Shown here: piece after piece, positions 25,701 through 32,267 of the stretch
Position numbering within the stretch: the first letter of the stretch is position 1
How the letters are laid out: each line of letters begins with the position of its first letter
Assembly: GCF_003389455.1 (NCBI RefSeq)
Contig: NZ_QUAC01000177.1
Coordinates: 1-32,267 of the forward strand
Length of the DNA: 32,267 bases
Direction of reading: 5' to 3'
Source: Streptomyces inhibens
GTDB taxonomy: Bacteria; Actinomycetota; Actinomycetes; Streptomycetales; Streptomycetaceae
Position numbers and translations under genes: made by a program
The notes under the pieces: model-generated
Told to the model about the DNA's origin: nothing
Databases searched by the model: none
The model's input: only the letters and a program-made list of their open reading frames with translations

Positions 25701-25845
25701 CGTCGAACTCGTTGTCCTGGACGAGGCCGAGGAGACCGCCCTGCTCGCGGCCCTGTTGGTGGGCCGAGTTCTGCGCGACAAGCTCCTCCACGATGAGGGT
25801 CGTCTCCTCAGTGCAGGCAGGCGGTGGGGCGTCATCATGTTGGGG

Positions 25846-26058
25846 TCAGCGGCGGATTTGGATGGTGACCTTGATGGCCGTTCCGCCGACGATCGCCGCG
25901 CCGAGACCTGCCACTGGCCCGACGAGTTCGATGTGCCCGGTCAGGATCAGCAGCACGACCGCGAGTGCGGTGAGCAGTGCCGCCATGGCCAGCAGCCAGC
26001 GGATGCTGCTGGTGATGAAGCTGGGGTGCGTGGGGCCGTCAGGGGAGGCGGCGGACAT
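25846..26058 (-). CDS. Small membrane protein, 70 aa
   Basis: The protein has a short soluble N-terminus (MSAASPDGPTHPS) and two predicted membrane helices, about residues 19-40 (WLLAMAALLTALAVVLLIL) and 45-62 (LVGPVAGLGAAIVGG), with a basic end (IQIRR). AAGGAG lies six bases before the ATG, so translation is well supported. It is divergent from the SpoIIE phosphatase gene and shares a regulatory region with it. Function unknown; it could anchor or sense for the phosphatase. Confidence 0.65.
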   Translation of the reverse strand: MSAASPDGPTHPSFITSSIRWLLAMAALLTALAVVLLILTGHIELVGPVAGLGAAIVGGTAIKVTIQIRR

Positions 26059-26153
26059 CTGATTCTCCTTGTGAGGTGCGTCGTTGGCCGGTTGGTATGT
26101 CTGACGATGCACCTGCGGGGGAGGTCGTCGAAGCGGTTGGATGTTGTGCAGGC

Positions 26154-26180
26154 GACAACGTGGGGTTGTCCCGGGACAAC
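26154..26180 (+). promoter_or_regulatory. Overlapping palindromes upstream of the phosphatase gene
   Basis: GTTGTCCCGGGACAAC (26165-26180) is a perfect 16-bp palindrome. Its left half also pairs with GACAAC at 26154-26159, giving three alternating half-sites. The block GGGGTTGTCCCG recurs inside the coding region at 27176-27187. It lies between the divergent 70-aa gene and the phosphatase, so a dimeric regulator could control both. The regulator is unknown. Confidence 0.55.
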
Positions 26181-26249
26181 TGTGGCGGCGTGATGGGTGT
26201 GAAGAGGGCGGGTCGGCCGTGGGCTCCGGCACGCGGCAACTGCGCGGAG

Positions 26250-28568
26250 ATGAACCTCCTCGTGGAGACGGTCCGCTCCTGGCTGGACGACGCTTGCGTG
26301 ACAGTGACGGGATTTCACCACCGGCTGACCGATGACCACTTCCATGACCAGCATGTGCCGCCGCTACGGAAGCTGCGCGACCTGCTCTCCGGCGCGGACC
26401 TGCCGTGGGAGCTCGTCGAAGCGGCAGCCGATGTCTGTTTCACCGGTGAGTCTGCGACGCAGACGGAAGCCCGCCTGGCTCCGCTCAGGGAGTTATGGGA
26501 GATCGCCCAGACCGCACCCGCGGCGGCGGTGAGCAGTGATGCGCTGCCGTCGGTGGCCCGCGAGCTGCTGGAGGCCAAGGACAGGACGATCGCCGCCTAC
26601 CAGGAGATCGACCGGGCCCGGCAGGCATTCCAGGCCAGTGAGCACGGTCGCCTTCAAGCGCTCCAGATGGCCACCATGGTGTTCGTTCTGCTGGGCCAGG
26701 CCCAGGCCACGATTGCGGATCTGAAACGGCGGGCCGACGGCTTGCAGATCGCTGTGCCCCCGGCCCCTGCCCAACTCGCTGCCGTTGAACAGCACCTGGA
26801 ACGGGCGGTTGTTCAAGAACACGATCTACGCAGTGAGCTCGGGCGTGCCGAGCAGGAGCGTGACACCGCTCAGCAGGTTGCAGATCATGCCGCGCGGCGC
26901 ATTCAGCAGCTGGAGCGGGAGCTCAGCCAGTTCCGGGTGGAAGCCGGGCAGCCGTATGAAGCGCCTGCGGCCCTTGACGCGCTCCCGGTCGTGCGGGAGG
27001 CGGACATGCCCGCAGGCAACGCAGCCGTCGATCAGATCGAGCAAGCGCTGGGAAAAGTTCGTTCCGTGCTCGATCGCGAGCACGAGGCGGTGCGGGAAGC
27101 CGCCGACTCGGTGGGCTGGCGACCAGCCTCGGACGACGGCGTAGTGGTGGCGGGGGAGGTTCTCGCCACCGGAGAGGGGTTGTCCCGAACTACTGCGGAC
27201 AACCCCTCAGGCGACACGGCAGCCGTTGTCGAGCGTTCCGGGCAGGCAGGCGCCGATCGTGTTCGGTACGTCGGGGCGGCGACGCGACGGATCGCCCGCG
27301 GCATCGATCACGACGAGATCGTGCTCGGTCTGTGCCGGGCCACCGTCCCCACGTTCGCCGACGCGATCCTCGTGTACCTGCGTGACCCGCTGCCGGTGGG
27401 CGACGAGCGCCCGACCGGCCCGGTGATATTCCGGCTGCACCGTACAGACAGCATCCCCGAGGAGCCGGACACCATCAGCGCCCGGCCGCCCACGCAGCCG
27501 AATCCGGGTCCGGAGATGACCGTCAGCGCGAAGGTGCGGCCCGGCGGCCCGCTGGCGGAGGTACTGCGGGGCGTGCGCCCGCAGTACGGGGACGGGCAGA
27601 CGGCTCGGTCGGCTCTGGCAGAGCTACTGGGCCCGAATATCCGGCTGCCGGACGGCCACCGGGTGATTTTGGCGCCCCTGTGCGGACGCCGGCGAGTGAT
27701 CGGCACTACGGTCTATGTGCGGCGGGCAGACCGCCCGGCGTTCGAGCCGGACGACCTGTTGGTGGGGGCACAGCTGGCGACACACACCGCGCTGAGTGTA
27801 GAAAAGGCGGCCTTACGCGGGCGTGAGGCGGACGCTGTGGACATGCTGCAGCGAACGATGCTGCCGCTCTATCTGCCGCAGCCGGCCGGTGTCCAGCTGG
27901 ACAGCCGCTACCTGCCGGCCGCCAATACGGCTCGGGTGGGCGGCGACTGGTACGACGCGTTCCCTCTGCCCGGAAGCCGAGTAGCCCTCGCCATCGGTGA
28001 TGTCATGGGGCGCTCGATGACTGCGGCCGCGGTCATGGGACAACTCCGCGTCATGACAAAAGCGTTGGCGGGGGAGGGCAGGCCCCCGCAAGAGGTGCTC
28101 CGCGGACTCGACCGGACGGCGCTGGAGCTGGGTGATGAGGCGCTGGCAACGTTCCTGTTTGCCGTGTACGACCCAATCGCGGACCGGGTCACCATCGCGA
28201 ACGCGGGACACCTGCCGCCCGTCATGCTGCACCCCGGTGGCCGTACGGAGGTGCTGCGGGTACCGACGGGCGCGCCTATCGGCGTGGGCGGGGTGGACTT
28301 CGAGGCGGTGGAGCTGGACGCGCCCGCGGGCGCCACCCTCCTCCTCTACACCGACGGCCTGGTGGAGTCGCGGATCCGTGATGTGTGGACCGGCATCGAG
28401 CAGCTGCGGGAGCGGCTGACGCAGGTGGGCCGGCTGACGGGCCCCAGTGCCCCATCGCTGGAGGCGCTGTTCGACGAGGTGCTGGACATGCTGGACCCCG
28501 GCGACCGCGATGACGACATCGCGCTGCTGGCGGCCCGGTTCGACGGAGTACCTGACCGGAAGCCGTAG
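26250..28568 (+). CDS. SpoIIE-type PP2C phosphatase with GAF-like and N-terminal helical domains
   Basis: This 772-residue protein (from ATG 26250) ends in a PPM/SpoIIE phosphatase domain: RVGGDWYDAFPL, IGDVMGRSMTAAAVM, ANAGHLPPVML, LLLYTDGLVESR and RDDDIALLAARF carry the metal-binding aspartates. Before it lies a GAF-like domain (about 385-570), a likely signal sensor. The first 110 residues (SWLDDACVTVTGFHHRL onwards) look like the degenerate helix-turn-helix-like domain found at the front of several Streptomyces signalling proteins, followed by a coiled coil (about 120-270). It probably dephosphorylates an anti-sigma-factor antagonist. Two TTA codons (26493, 27813) suggest bldA control. 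The start is uncertain: ATG 26193 or GTG 26199 are alternatives. Confidence 0.85.
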   Translation: MNLLVETVRSWLDDACVTVTGFHHRLTDDHFHDQHVPPLRKLRDLLSGADLPWELVEAAADVCFTGESATQTEARLAPLRELWEIAQTAPAAAVSSDALPSVARELLEAKDRTIAAYQEIDRARQAFQASEHGRLQALQMATMVFVLLGQAQATIADLKRRADGLQIAVPPAPAQLAAVEQHLERAVVQEHDLRSELGRAEQERDTAQQVADHAARRIQQLERELSQFRVEAGQPYEAPAALDALPVVREADMPAGNAAVDQIEQALGKVRSVLDREHEAVREAADSVGWRPASDDGVVVAGEVLATGEGLSRTTADNPSGDTAAVVERSGQAGADRVRYVGAATRRIARGIDHDEIVLGLCRATVPTFADAILVYLRDPLPVGDERPTGPVIFRLHRTDSIPEEPDTISARPPTQPNPGPEMTVSAKVRPGGPLAEVLRGVRPQYGDGQTARSALAELLGPNIRLPDGHRVILAPLCGRRRVIGTTVYVRRADRPAFEPDDLLVGAQLATHTALSVEKAALRGREADAVDMLQRTMLPLYLPQPAGVQLDSRYLPAANTARVGGDWYDAFPLPGSRVALAIGDVMGRSMTAAAVMGQLRVMTKALAGEGRPPQEVLRGLDRTALELGDEALATFLFAVYDPIADRVTIANAGHLPPVMLHPGGRTEVLRVPTGAPIGVGGVDFEAVELDAPAGATLLLYTDGLVESRIRDVWTGIEQLRERLTQVGRLTGPSAPSLEALFDEVLDMLDPGDRDDDIALLAARFDGVPDRKP
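27175..27207 (+). repeat. Perfect 11-bp inverted repeat inside the phosphatase gene
   Basis: AGGGGTTGTCC (27175-27185) and GGACAACCCCT (27197-27207) are perfect inverted arms around an 11-base centre. They lie in the linker between the coiled coil and the GAF-like domain and share the GGGGTTGTCCCG block with the palindrome upstream of the gene. Confidence 0.7.
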
Positions 28569-28666
28569 AAACGCAGCATGCCGCCATGATCGCAGCTGGT
28601 TGCCGGTCACCGCAGATCGCCCAGGCCGCCGACGATGACTTCGGCCCGGGCTTGCTTTGACGGGCG

Positions 28667-28831
28667 GTGTGTTCGGGCCTCATCGACTTGGAGCAAGAGG
28701 CATGGTGCCTGTTGTGGCTGGACTCCGTGCCCGGTTCCACCCACCCCGATGCCCAGGCGGCCACGGCCGCATCCTGCGACCAGTACCCGCAGTGGGAGAA
28801 GGCGGTTTACGTGTGCCGACGGCCCCGTTGA
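28667..28831 (+). CDS. Short ORF or gene fragment, 54 aa
   Basis: The frame reads like real protein (LIDLEQEAWCLLWLDSVPG, then DQYPQWEKAVYVC) and ends shortly before the terminator. No ribosome binding site precedes the GTG at 28667, and an in-frame stop lies just upstream. It may be the 3' end of a lost gene. Family unknown. Confidence 0.3.
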   Translation: MCSGLIDLEQEAWCLLWLDSVPGSTHPDAQAATAASCDQYPQWEKAVYVCRRPR

Positions 28832-28868
28832 GCCCCGCCGAGCACTGACATACGTGACGCACCGATGC

Positions 28869-28905
28869 GAAAGGGGGCGGCCTCCCACGGAGGCCACCCC
28901 CTTTC
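28869..28905 (+). terminator. Strong GC hairpin terminator
   Basis: A 17-bp stem with one mismatch (GAAAGGGGGCGGCCTCC, 28869-28885, against 28889-28905) encloses a CAC loop. The arms begin with AAA and end with TTT, so it could work in both directions. It closes off the phosphatase region. Confidence 0.8.
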
Positions 28906-29012
28906 GGGAATGCCCCGCGACTACGTCGGCCCATCGCATGGCGGAGCCTCCTCGCGGCGCCTGTGACACTGTCCCCCACTGGGGCAGTTCCGACTGCGGA
29001 GGGGAATCCAGG

Positions 29013-29446
29013 ATGACGACGCATGCCTGGGTGAACCCGAACCCGCCTGGTTCGAAGCACTGGTTGAGGATTGGATCAACACCGCTCCCGGCGTCGTCGG
29101 TATCGGGGCCGCCCGCCCCTTTGATGTCCCCGTCACCGTAGACGTGCGCCGTACGCCGCCGGCCGACGACGTGGAATTTCAGCAGGCCGAGCACGTGACC
29201 CAGGCCAGCCTCGCCCTTCCCTCCGGACGCCTGCTGATCTCCATGCAGGAGTTCGACGACGAGCTGCCCCGCATCCGCCTCACCCCAGGCACATACGCCG
29301 TGCGCGTTTACTCCAACGGCCTGCACACCATCTCCGAGGACGGGCTGGACGGCGAGGACCGCTACCACGTGGTGCTCTGGCCCATGGACGAAGACCACCC
29401 AGCCCAGGTCCTCAAGCGCTACCCCGAGCCCCTTCCCGGCGGTTGA
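29013..29446 (+). CDS. Conserved hypothetical protein with a frameshift near its start
   Basis: The ATG at 29013 is well placed behind GGAGGGG, but its frame leaves the protein-like path within a few codons. The adjacent frame is coherent from EPEPAWFEALVEDWINTAPG through LALPSGRLLISMQEFDDELP and TPGTYAVRVYSNGLHTISED to YHVVLWPMDEDHP and the stop at 29444-29446. That frame has no ATG or GTG before 29144. So either one base was lost just after the start, or translation begins at a rare codon or at GTG 29144 (100 residues). The GLHTISEDGLDGEDRYHVVLW-like region occurs in bacterial hypothetical proteins that I cannot name. No membrane segment. Confidence 0.5.
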
Positions 29447-29624
29447 CGCCACCGAGCGCATCGGATCGCGCCCAGATCGCCACGGTGGTCCACGTCGCCG
29501 TGGCGGCTGTCGAACGATCGGATGATCCGAAGGAAACGCCCTACCAGACGATCTGCGGGTCGGCGGCCAGCCCGGCCAAGATCTGGCTACTGCGGCACTG
29601 AGCGCCGACTGCCAAGATCACGGG

Positions 29625-29985
29625 GACGATGCTGACTTCCTGCTGACTCGTCGGCGTGAGCTATCTCCGCAATGCGCCCTTTTAGGATGTCGGTGAGACC
29701 CTCGGTTTCCCGGCAGGGCTCAGCCTGGGGGCAGTTGCTGCCCTTCCTTGGAGGCGAGGAGAATGTCGTAATTCTCGCAAATTCCTAATTAGGGAATTGC
29801 GAGGACATGGATTACACCTGCGTGCCCCTGGGAGAGCGACCCTACGATCTCCCCAGGCAGGTGGGCAAACATGCAGGTCGGAGCCGGTTTCTGCGTCCCT
29901 TTCGGCATGTGCACGTGTGGCAGGCTGAAACCGGGTCTGGCAGGGCTGATGCTGACTCGATGCTGACTTTCCTGATGGTCCATCA
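29625..29985 (+). repeat. Attachment-site-like module C (arm-core-arm)
   Basis: Left arm repeats GATGCTGAC (29628-29636) and GCTGAC (29642-29647), a near-palindrome centred on CCTAATTAGG (29784-29793), the core CGAGGACATGGATTACACCT (29800-29819), and right arm repeats GATGCTGAC at 29948-29956 and 29959-29967. Its left half matches module B and its right half matches module A. An arm-core-arm arrangement is what attP of a tyrosine-integrase element looks like. No integrase gene is nearby. Confidence 0.6.
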
Positions 29986-30246
29986 GGAGCGGCGTCGGGG
30001 GCGCAAAGGTCAGCAGGTTGGCGCCAGGTGTCGCCGTGCCATGGCGGACGGCGTCATTGGGCCTGTGGTCGGCCAGGTCAGCCTGGGGCGGTGGGAGTTC
30101 TTGCTGGCGGTGTGCTGGGCACGCCGGGACGAGGTGTGTGGGTGCCTCTCCGACAGAGCGTCATGGGTGGGGATGTCGAGGGCGAGGGGGGATCCCGCAT
30201 CGACCGTCGTGGAAGTCCGGGCTTGGCCCGCGCCCCCTCCTGGCAT

Positions 30247-30454
30247 CAAGCTGCTGCGGCCGTCCACTAAACGGGAGGCCACCCGGCCCGACGAGCCGAT
30301 GCTCAAGAAGGTCCGCCAGCTCATCGAGTCGGTCAATGACACAGTCAAAGGCTGGCTCGACCTGGAACAACACGGGGGTCGCTCCGCTGAAGGCGTCACC
30401 GTCCGCGTCGCCCAGTGCATCCTCGTCCTGACCGCAGCAATCTGGCACGGGTGA
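30247..30454 (+). pseudogene. C-terminal remnant of an IS982-family transposase
   Basis: The frame ends with the characteristic IS982 tail: LLRPSTKREATRPDEPMLKK, then VRQLIESVNDTVKGWLDLEQ, HGGRSAEGVTVRV and LVLTAAIWHG. The N-terminal two-thirds, including the first catalytic acidic residues, are missing; upstream sequence in this frame runs into module C and is unrelated. It is a relic of an IS insertion next to module C. Confidence 0.75.
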
Positions 30455-30506
30455 CCGGTCAGGGCGAAATCCCCCGAAGAGCTGGTGCCCCTGACAAGAT
30501 CAAGGG

Positions 30507-31145
30507 GTGGATACAGGAGTTGTAGCACTTGTTGCGGGGGTGACAGGAGCCGTAGGCACTGGACTTTCGGCCCTCGTGGCGAACAGGTTCGGGAAAGCTG
30601 TCGACCGAGAACGGGCTGCGCTGACCGAAGAACTTCTGCCGGACAGCGCTGTGCCTGAGCACCCGACGCCGGAGGAGAAGGACAGTGCGAAGTTCACCAA
30701 GCTCTTGATCCGGTACTACAGCTATGGACTTACGCAAGCACGAGCGAGCTTCTACGTAAGCCTCTTCGCGTCGATCATCGGCGGTGGCATTCTGATCACT
30801 GGGATCGGTCTCGCCATCTTTCACGCCGATACCATCGGTGATCAGTACGCCTCGATCGTTTCCAGCGTGGCTGGGCTGCTGACCGTGGCGATCGGAACAC
30901 TGTTCCACAAGCGAGCTGATGCCGCGCTGCGCCATATGGAGTCTCAGAGCAGGGGGCTTCGTGAGGACATGAAGCGTCAGAGTGATCTGGATAAGGCGAT
31001 TGAGCTGCTAGGTGAGGAGCAAGAGCCGTCCATCAAGGCACATCTGCGAGCTGCGGTAATCATCAAACTGTCGAACTCTTCATTGCCCACACTGCCTAAA
31101 GCCGAGCGGAGTGGGCCGGTCGATGGCCAGTCCAGCTCCTCCTGA
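30507..31145 (+). CDS. Two-helix membrane protein resembling the TRADD-N-associated membrane family
   Basis: This 212-residue protein starts with a hydrophobic Gly/Ala segment (VVALVAGVTGAVGTGLSALV), then a charged stretch. Its core is YYSYGLTQARASFYVSLFAS, IIGGGILITGIGLAIF, a short loop, and YASIVSSVAGLLTVAIGTLF followed by KRADAALRHM. The QA..SF..SL helix, the second helix with IG.LF and the charged exit match the TRADD-N-associated two-helix membrane domain described for bacterial conflict systems in multicellular bacteria. There it is thought to be an effector or anchor in immune signalling. The C-terminus is a soluble helical tail ending in Ser. The GTG at 30507 overlaps an AAGGGG. It lies next to module C and an IS relic; no obvious partner gene follows directly. 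Confidence 0.65.
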   Translation: MDTGVVALVAGVTGAVGTGLSALVANRFGKAVDRERAALTEELLPDSAVPEHPTPEEKDSAKFTKLLIRYYSYGLTQARASFYVSLFASIIGGGILITGIGLAIFHADTIGDQYASIVSSVAGLLTVAIGTLFHKRADAALRHMESQSRGLREDMKRQSDLDKAIELLGEEQEPSIKAHLRAAVIIKLSNSSLPTLPKAERSGPVDGQSSSS

Positions 31146-31148
31146 TCT

Positions 31149-31374
31149 TCAGGCCACAGGGACCAACGGGCGCTTGGCCTTGGCCCGGGTGGCCAACTCG
31201 GTCATCGCGACGTCCAGATGCCGGAAGAGCTTCTGACCTCGGTGATCGAGGCCCGACTTTCAGGTGGCCTCGGCGGACCCACGAATAGACCGTTACCGAG
31301 CTGATGCCCGCTAGCTCGGCGGCCTCGCGGGCCGTCAGTCAGATTTCGTCCTCCACTGAAGCCCTCCCGCGCAT
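31149..31374 (-). pseudogene. Helix-turn-helix (MerR/excisionase-like) gene with stop and frameshift
   Basis: The frame opens MRGRASVEDEI and meets a TGA where homologs have Trp; it then continues LTAREAAELAGISSVTVYSW and VRRGHLKV, a clear MerR/excisionase-type winged helix-turn-helix. Another frame then carries on with GLDHRGQKLFRHLDVAMTEL and ends at 31149-31151. So one nonsense change and one frameshift separate it from an intact gene of about 75 residues. Such small proteins act as excisionases or phage-type regulators, fitting the attachment-like modules nearby. Confidence 0.65.
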
Positions 31375-31376
31375 GC

Positions 31377-31409
31377 AAAAGGCCCCGGACCTCCAGAGGA
31401 GTCGGGGCC
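31377..31409 (-). terminator. Intrinsic terminator for the leftward 196-aa gene
   Basis: Read on the minus strand, GGCCCCGACTCC pairs with the GGTCCGGGGCC side across a short loop and is followed by TTTT (31380-31377). It is oriented to stop transcripts of the gene at 31491-32081. Confidence 0.65.
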
Positions 31410-31490
31410 AGCATGAGGACGCAATTACCCTACTGATCGCGATTATGCGGTGCACTAGCACAAAGCGCAGATACCCCGTCATGACGGGCG

Positions 31491-32081
31491 TCACGGGCCC
31501 GGCAACGGGTTCTCCGCTCGGTAGGCAGTTCGCTGAGCCTCCAGCATCTTGAAGTTCATCGTCGCTGGAGGCAGGGGCTCGCCCCGGAGGAAAGTTGCAA
31601 TCGACTCGATGCCCTCCTGGGTCGCCCTGTAGCTCCACTTGAAGTGGATCAACGCCTCAGGCTCATCGCCGGGAGGTGCGCACTTGTAGTCAGTCATGAC
31701 AGCCAGCACAGTCTTCAGGCGCGCTCGAAGCTCGATTGCCTCGGGTATCAGGAGCGAGCAGTGTTTTGCCGTGCGACCGCGCTCCAAGATGATCCCGTAG
31801 AGGTCGTTCGCCTCATCATCGAGGCCGGTGAACGAAGACCACCAGGCGGTCATTTCTTCTTGGGCCGCGAGCAGCTCGGTCAGCGTGGCCTCTCCGGCGG
31901 CCCGTGCGTAACCCTCCCATCTCTCTTGCCGGGCGGTGTCCTTCTGCTGGCGGTGCTGGAGCCACCCACCAAGGAGGGCGCCCGCCGCACCGACTGAGGC
32001 CCCGATCAGGCCGATCCACCCCGCTGATACCTCTGCTTCCACAGGGGCATCCTGCCTGGCCGGCTCGCTCGATGGGGTCAC
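31491..32081 (-). CDS. Hypothetical protein with one N-terminal membrane helix, 196 aa
   Basis: A polar N-terminus (TPSSEPARQDAPVEAEVS) is followed by one membrane helix, about residues 20-41 (WIGLIGASVGAAGALLGGWL), then by a cytoplasmic helical domain with QHRQQKDTARQERWEGYARA at its start and MTAWWSSF, LYGIILERGRTAKH and FLRGEPLPPATMN later. I recognise no family; membrane-anchored helical proteins of this kind are frequent in actinobacterial accessory regions. The GTG at 32081 is a tentative start without a strong ribosome binding site. It lies 25 bases after the end of the gene at the window edge, so the two probably form an operon, closed by the terminator at 31377-31409. Confidence 0.65.
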   Translation of the reverse strand: MTPSSEPARQDAPVEAEVSAGWIGLIGASVGAAGALLGGWLQHRQQKDTARQERWEGYARAAGEATLTELLAAQEEMTAWWSSFTGLDDEANDLYGIILERGRTAKHCSLLIPEAIELRARLKTVLAVMTDYKCAPPGDEPEALIHFKWSYRATQEGIESIATFLRGEPLPPATMNFKMLEAQRTAYRAENPLPGP

Positions 32082-32106
32082 AAGGCCGAACTTGCCCTGA
32101 GGGGCG

Positions 32107-32267
32107 TCATGACGCGTCTGACGGAGGTTGGCGCCCCGTCAGCTCGTCCGCTTGTTCCACGAGAAACTCGAAGTGCCGACGCCTGCGCTCCTCGAACCCC
32201 GCGAGCTTTTCCCGTTTCTTGATCACATCTTCCGAAAGAGAAGGAATGGAGTCCTGGCGGAGATGGG
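32107..32267 (-). CDS. Partial CDS, C-terminal 52 residues of a hypothetical protein
   Basis: The frame enters from the right edge of the window and ends at TGA (32107-32109). The visible part is a charged helix (LSEDVIKKREKLAGFEERRR, then HFEFLVEQADELTG), possibly a coiled coil. The start lies beyond the window, so no function can be given. It precedes the 196-aa gene by 25 bases on the same strand. Confidence 0.5.
   Translation of the reverse strand, partial: HLRQDSIPSLSEDVIKKREKLAGFEERRRRHFEFLVEQADELTGRQPPSDAS

Larger units (their letters stand above)
28569..29012. other. Mostly non-coding stretch after the phosphatase gene
   Basis: A short possible frame (28667-28831) and a strong terminator (28869-28905) lie here. 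The bases between 28906 and 29012 serve as upstream region for the next frame and hold its GGAGGGG ribosome binding site (28998-29004). I see nothing else. Confidence 0.4.

Noticed and set aside
29789..29983. Leftward frames in modules A and C with similar residues
   Set aside because: The likeness follows from DNA homology of the two modules; there are no start signals and the frame in A is part of a longer nonsense frame.
11750..30000. Presence of an integrase gene for the attachment-like modules
   Set aside because: No frame on either strand shows the Arg-His-Arg-Tyr motifs of a tyrosine recombinase or a serine recombinase catalytic domain.
29807..30454. Open frame running from the core of module C into the IS982 relic
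   Set aside because: Only the last 69 residues are transposase; the first part is the repeat module, also present elsewhere in other contexts.

Overview
The window looks like a Streptomyces chromosome segment, or that of a close relative. Base composition is very GC-rich, codons end in G or C, several genes have short AGGAGG-type ribosome binding sites or 4-nt ATGA/GTGA overlaps, and the few TTA (bldA) codons stand out. No tRNA, rRNA, CRISPR array or integrase gene was seen.

Left part (about 1-11.7 kb) is orderly and intact: a DEDDh exonuclease behind a coupled 35-codon leader; a convergent aminoglycoside-phosphotransferase-fold gene; a three-gene carbohydrate ABC importer (two permeases and a binding lipoprotein, no ATPase) whose first gene carries a TTA codon; an OleD/Mgt-type macrolide glycosyltransferase behind a palindromic operator; a secreted subtilisin; and a TetR-MFS efflux pair with an operator lying over the tetR start. 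It ends in a family-2 glycosyltransferase cut off inside its conserved Glu-Asp motif.

Right part (about 11.75-32.3 kb) is an accessory region full of remnants: fragments of a phosphotransferase, an MFS transporter, an alpha/beta hydrolase, a Ser/Thr kinase, an FAD oxidoreductase, ISAs1- and IS982-type transposases and a helix-turn-helix protein. Among these sit intact-looking genes: a DUF5131 three-Cys protein with its TcmP partner; a large caspase-STAND-WD40 protein coupled to a GHSLGS hydrolase; a zinc-finger-like protein; a SpoIIE-type phosphatase with an unusual N-terminal domain; and a two-helix membrane protein resembling the TRADD-N-associated membrane family.

Three related sequence modules (about 11.74, 22.15-22.34 and 29.63-29.99 kb) share a core, CGAGGACATGGAYTWCACCTG-like, and GATGCTGAC arm repeats. 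Module C has arm-core-arm, module B arm-core and module A core-arm, with A's core lying exactly where the glycosyltransferase is broken. This is the geometry expected of attP, attR and attL sites of a tyrosine-integrase element, so I infer that the 11.75-22.3 kb segment (three-Cys pair plus caspase system) may be an old integrated element that has lost its integrase.

The best candidate for an undescribed system is the hydrolase/caspase-STAND-WD40 operon (16120-21607), an NLR-like suspected suicide or defence module. It carries a single-base frameshift between its NTPase and propeller parts that must be resolved before activity is assumed.
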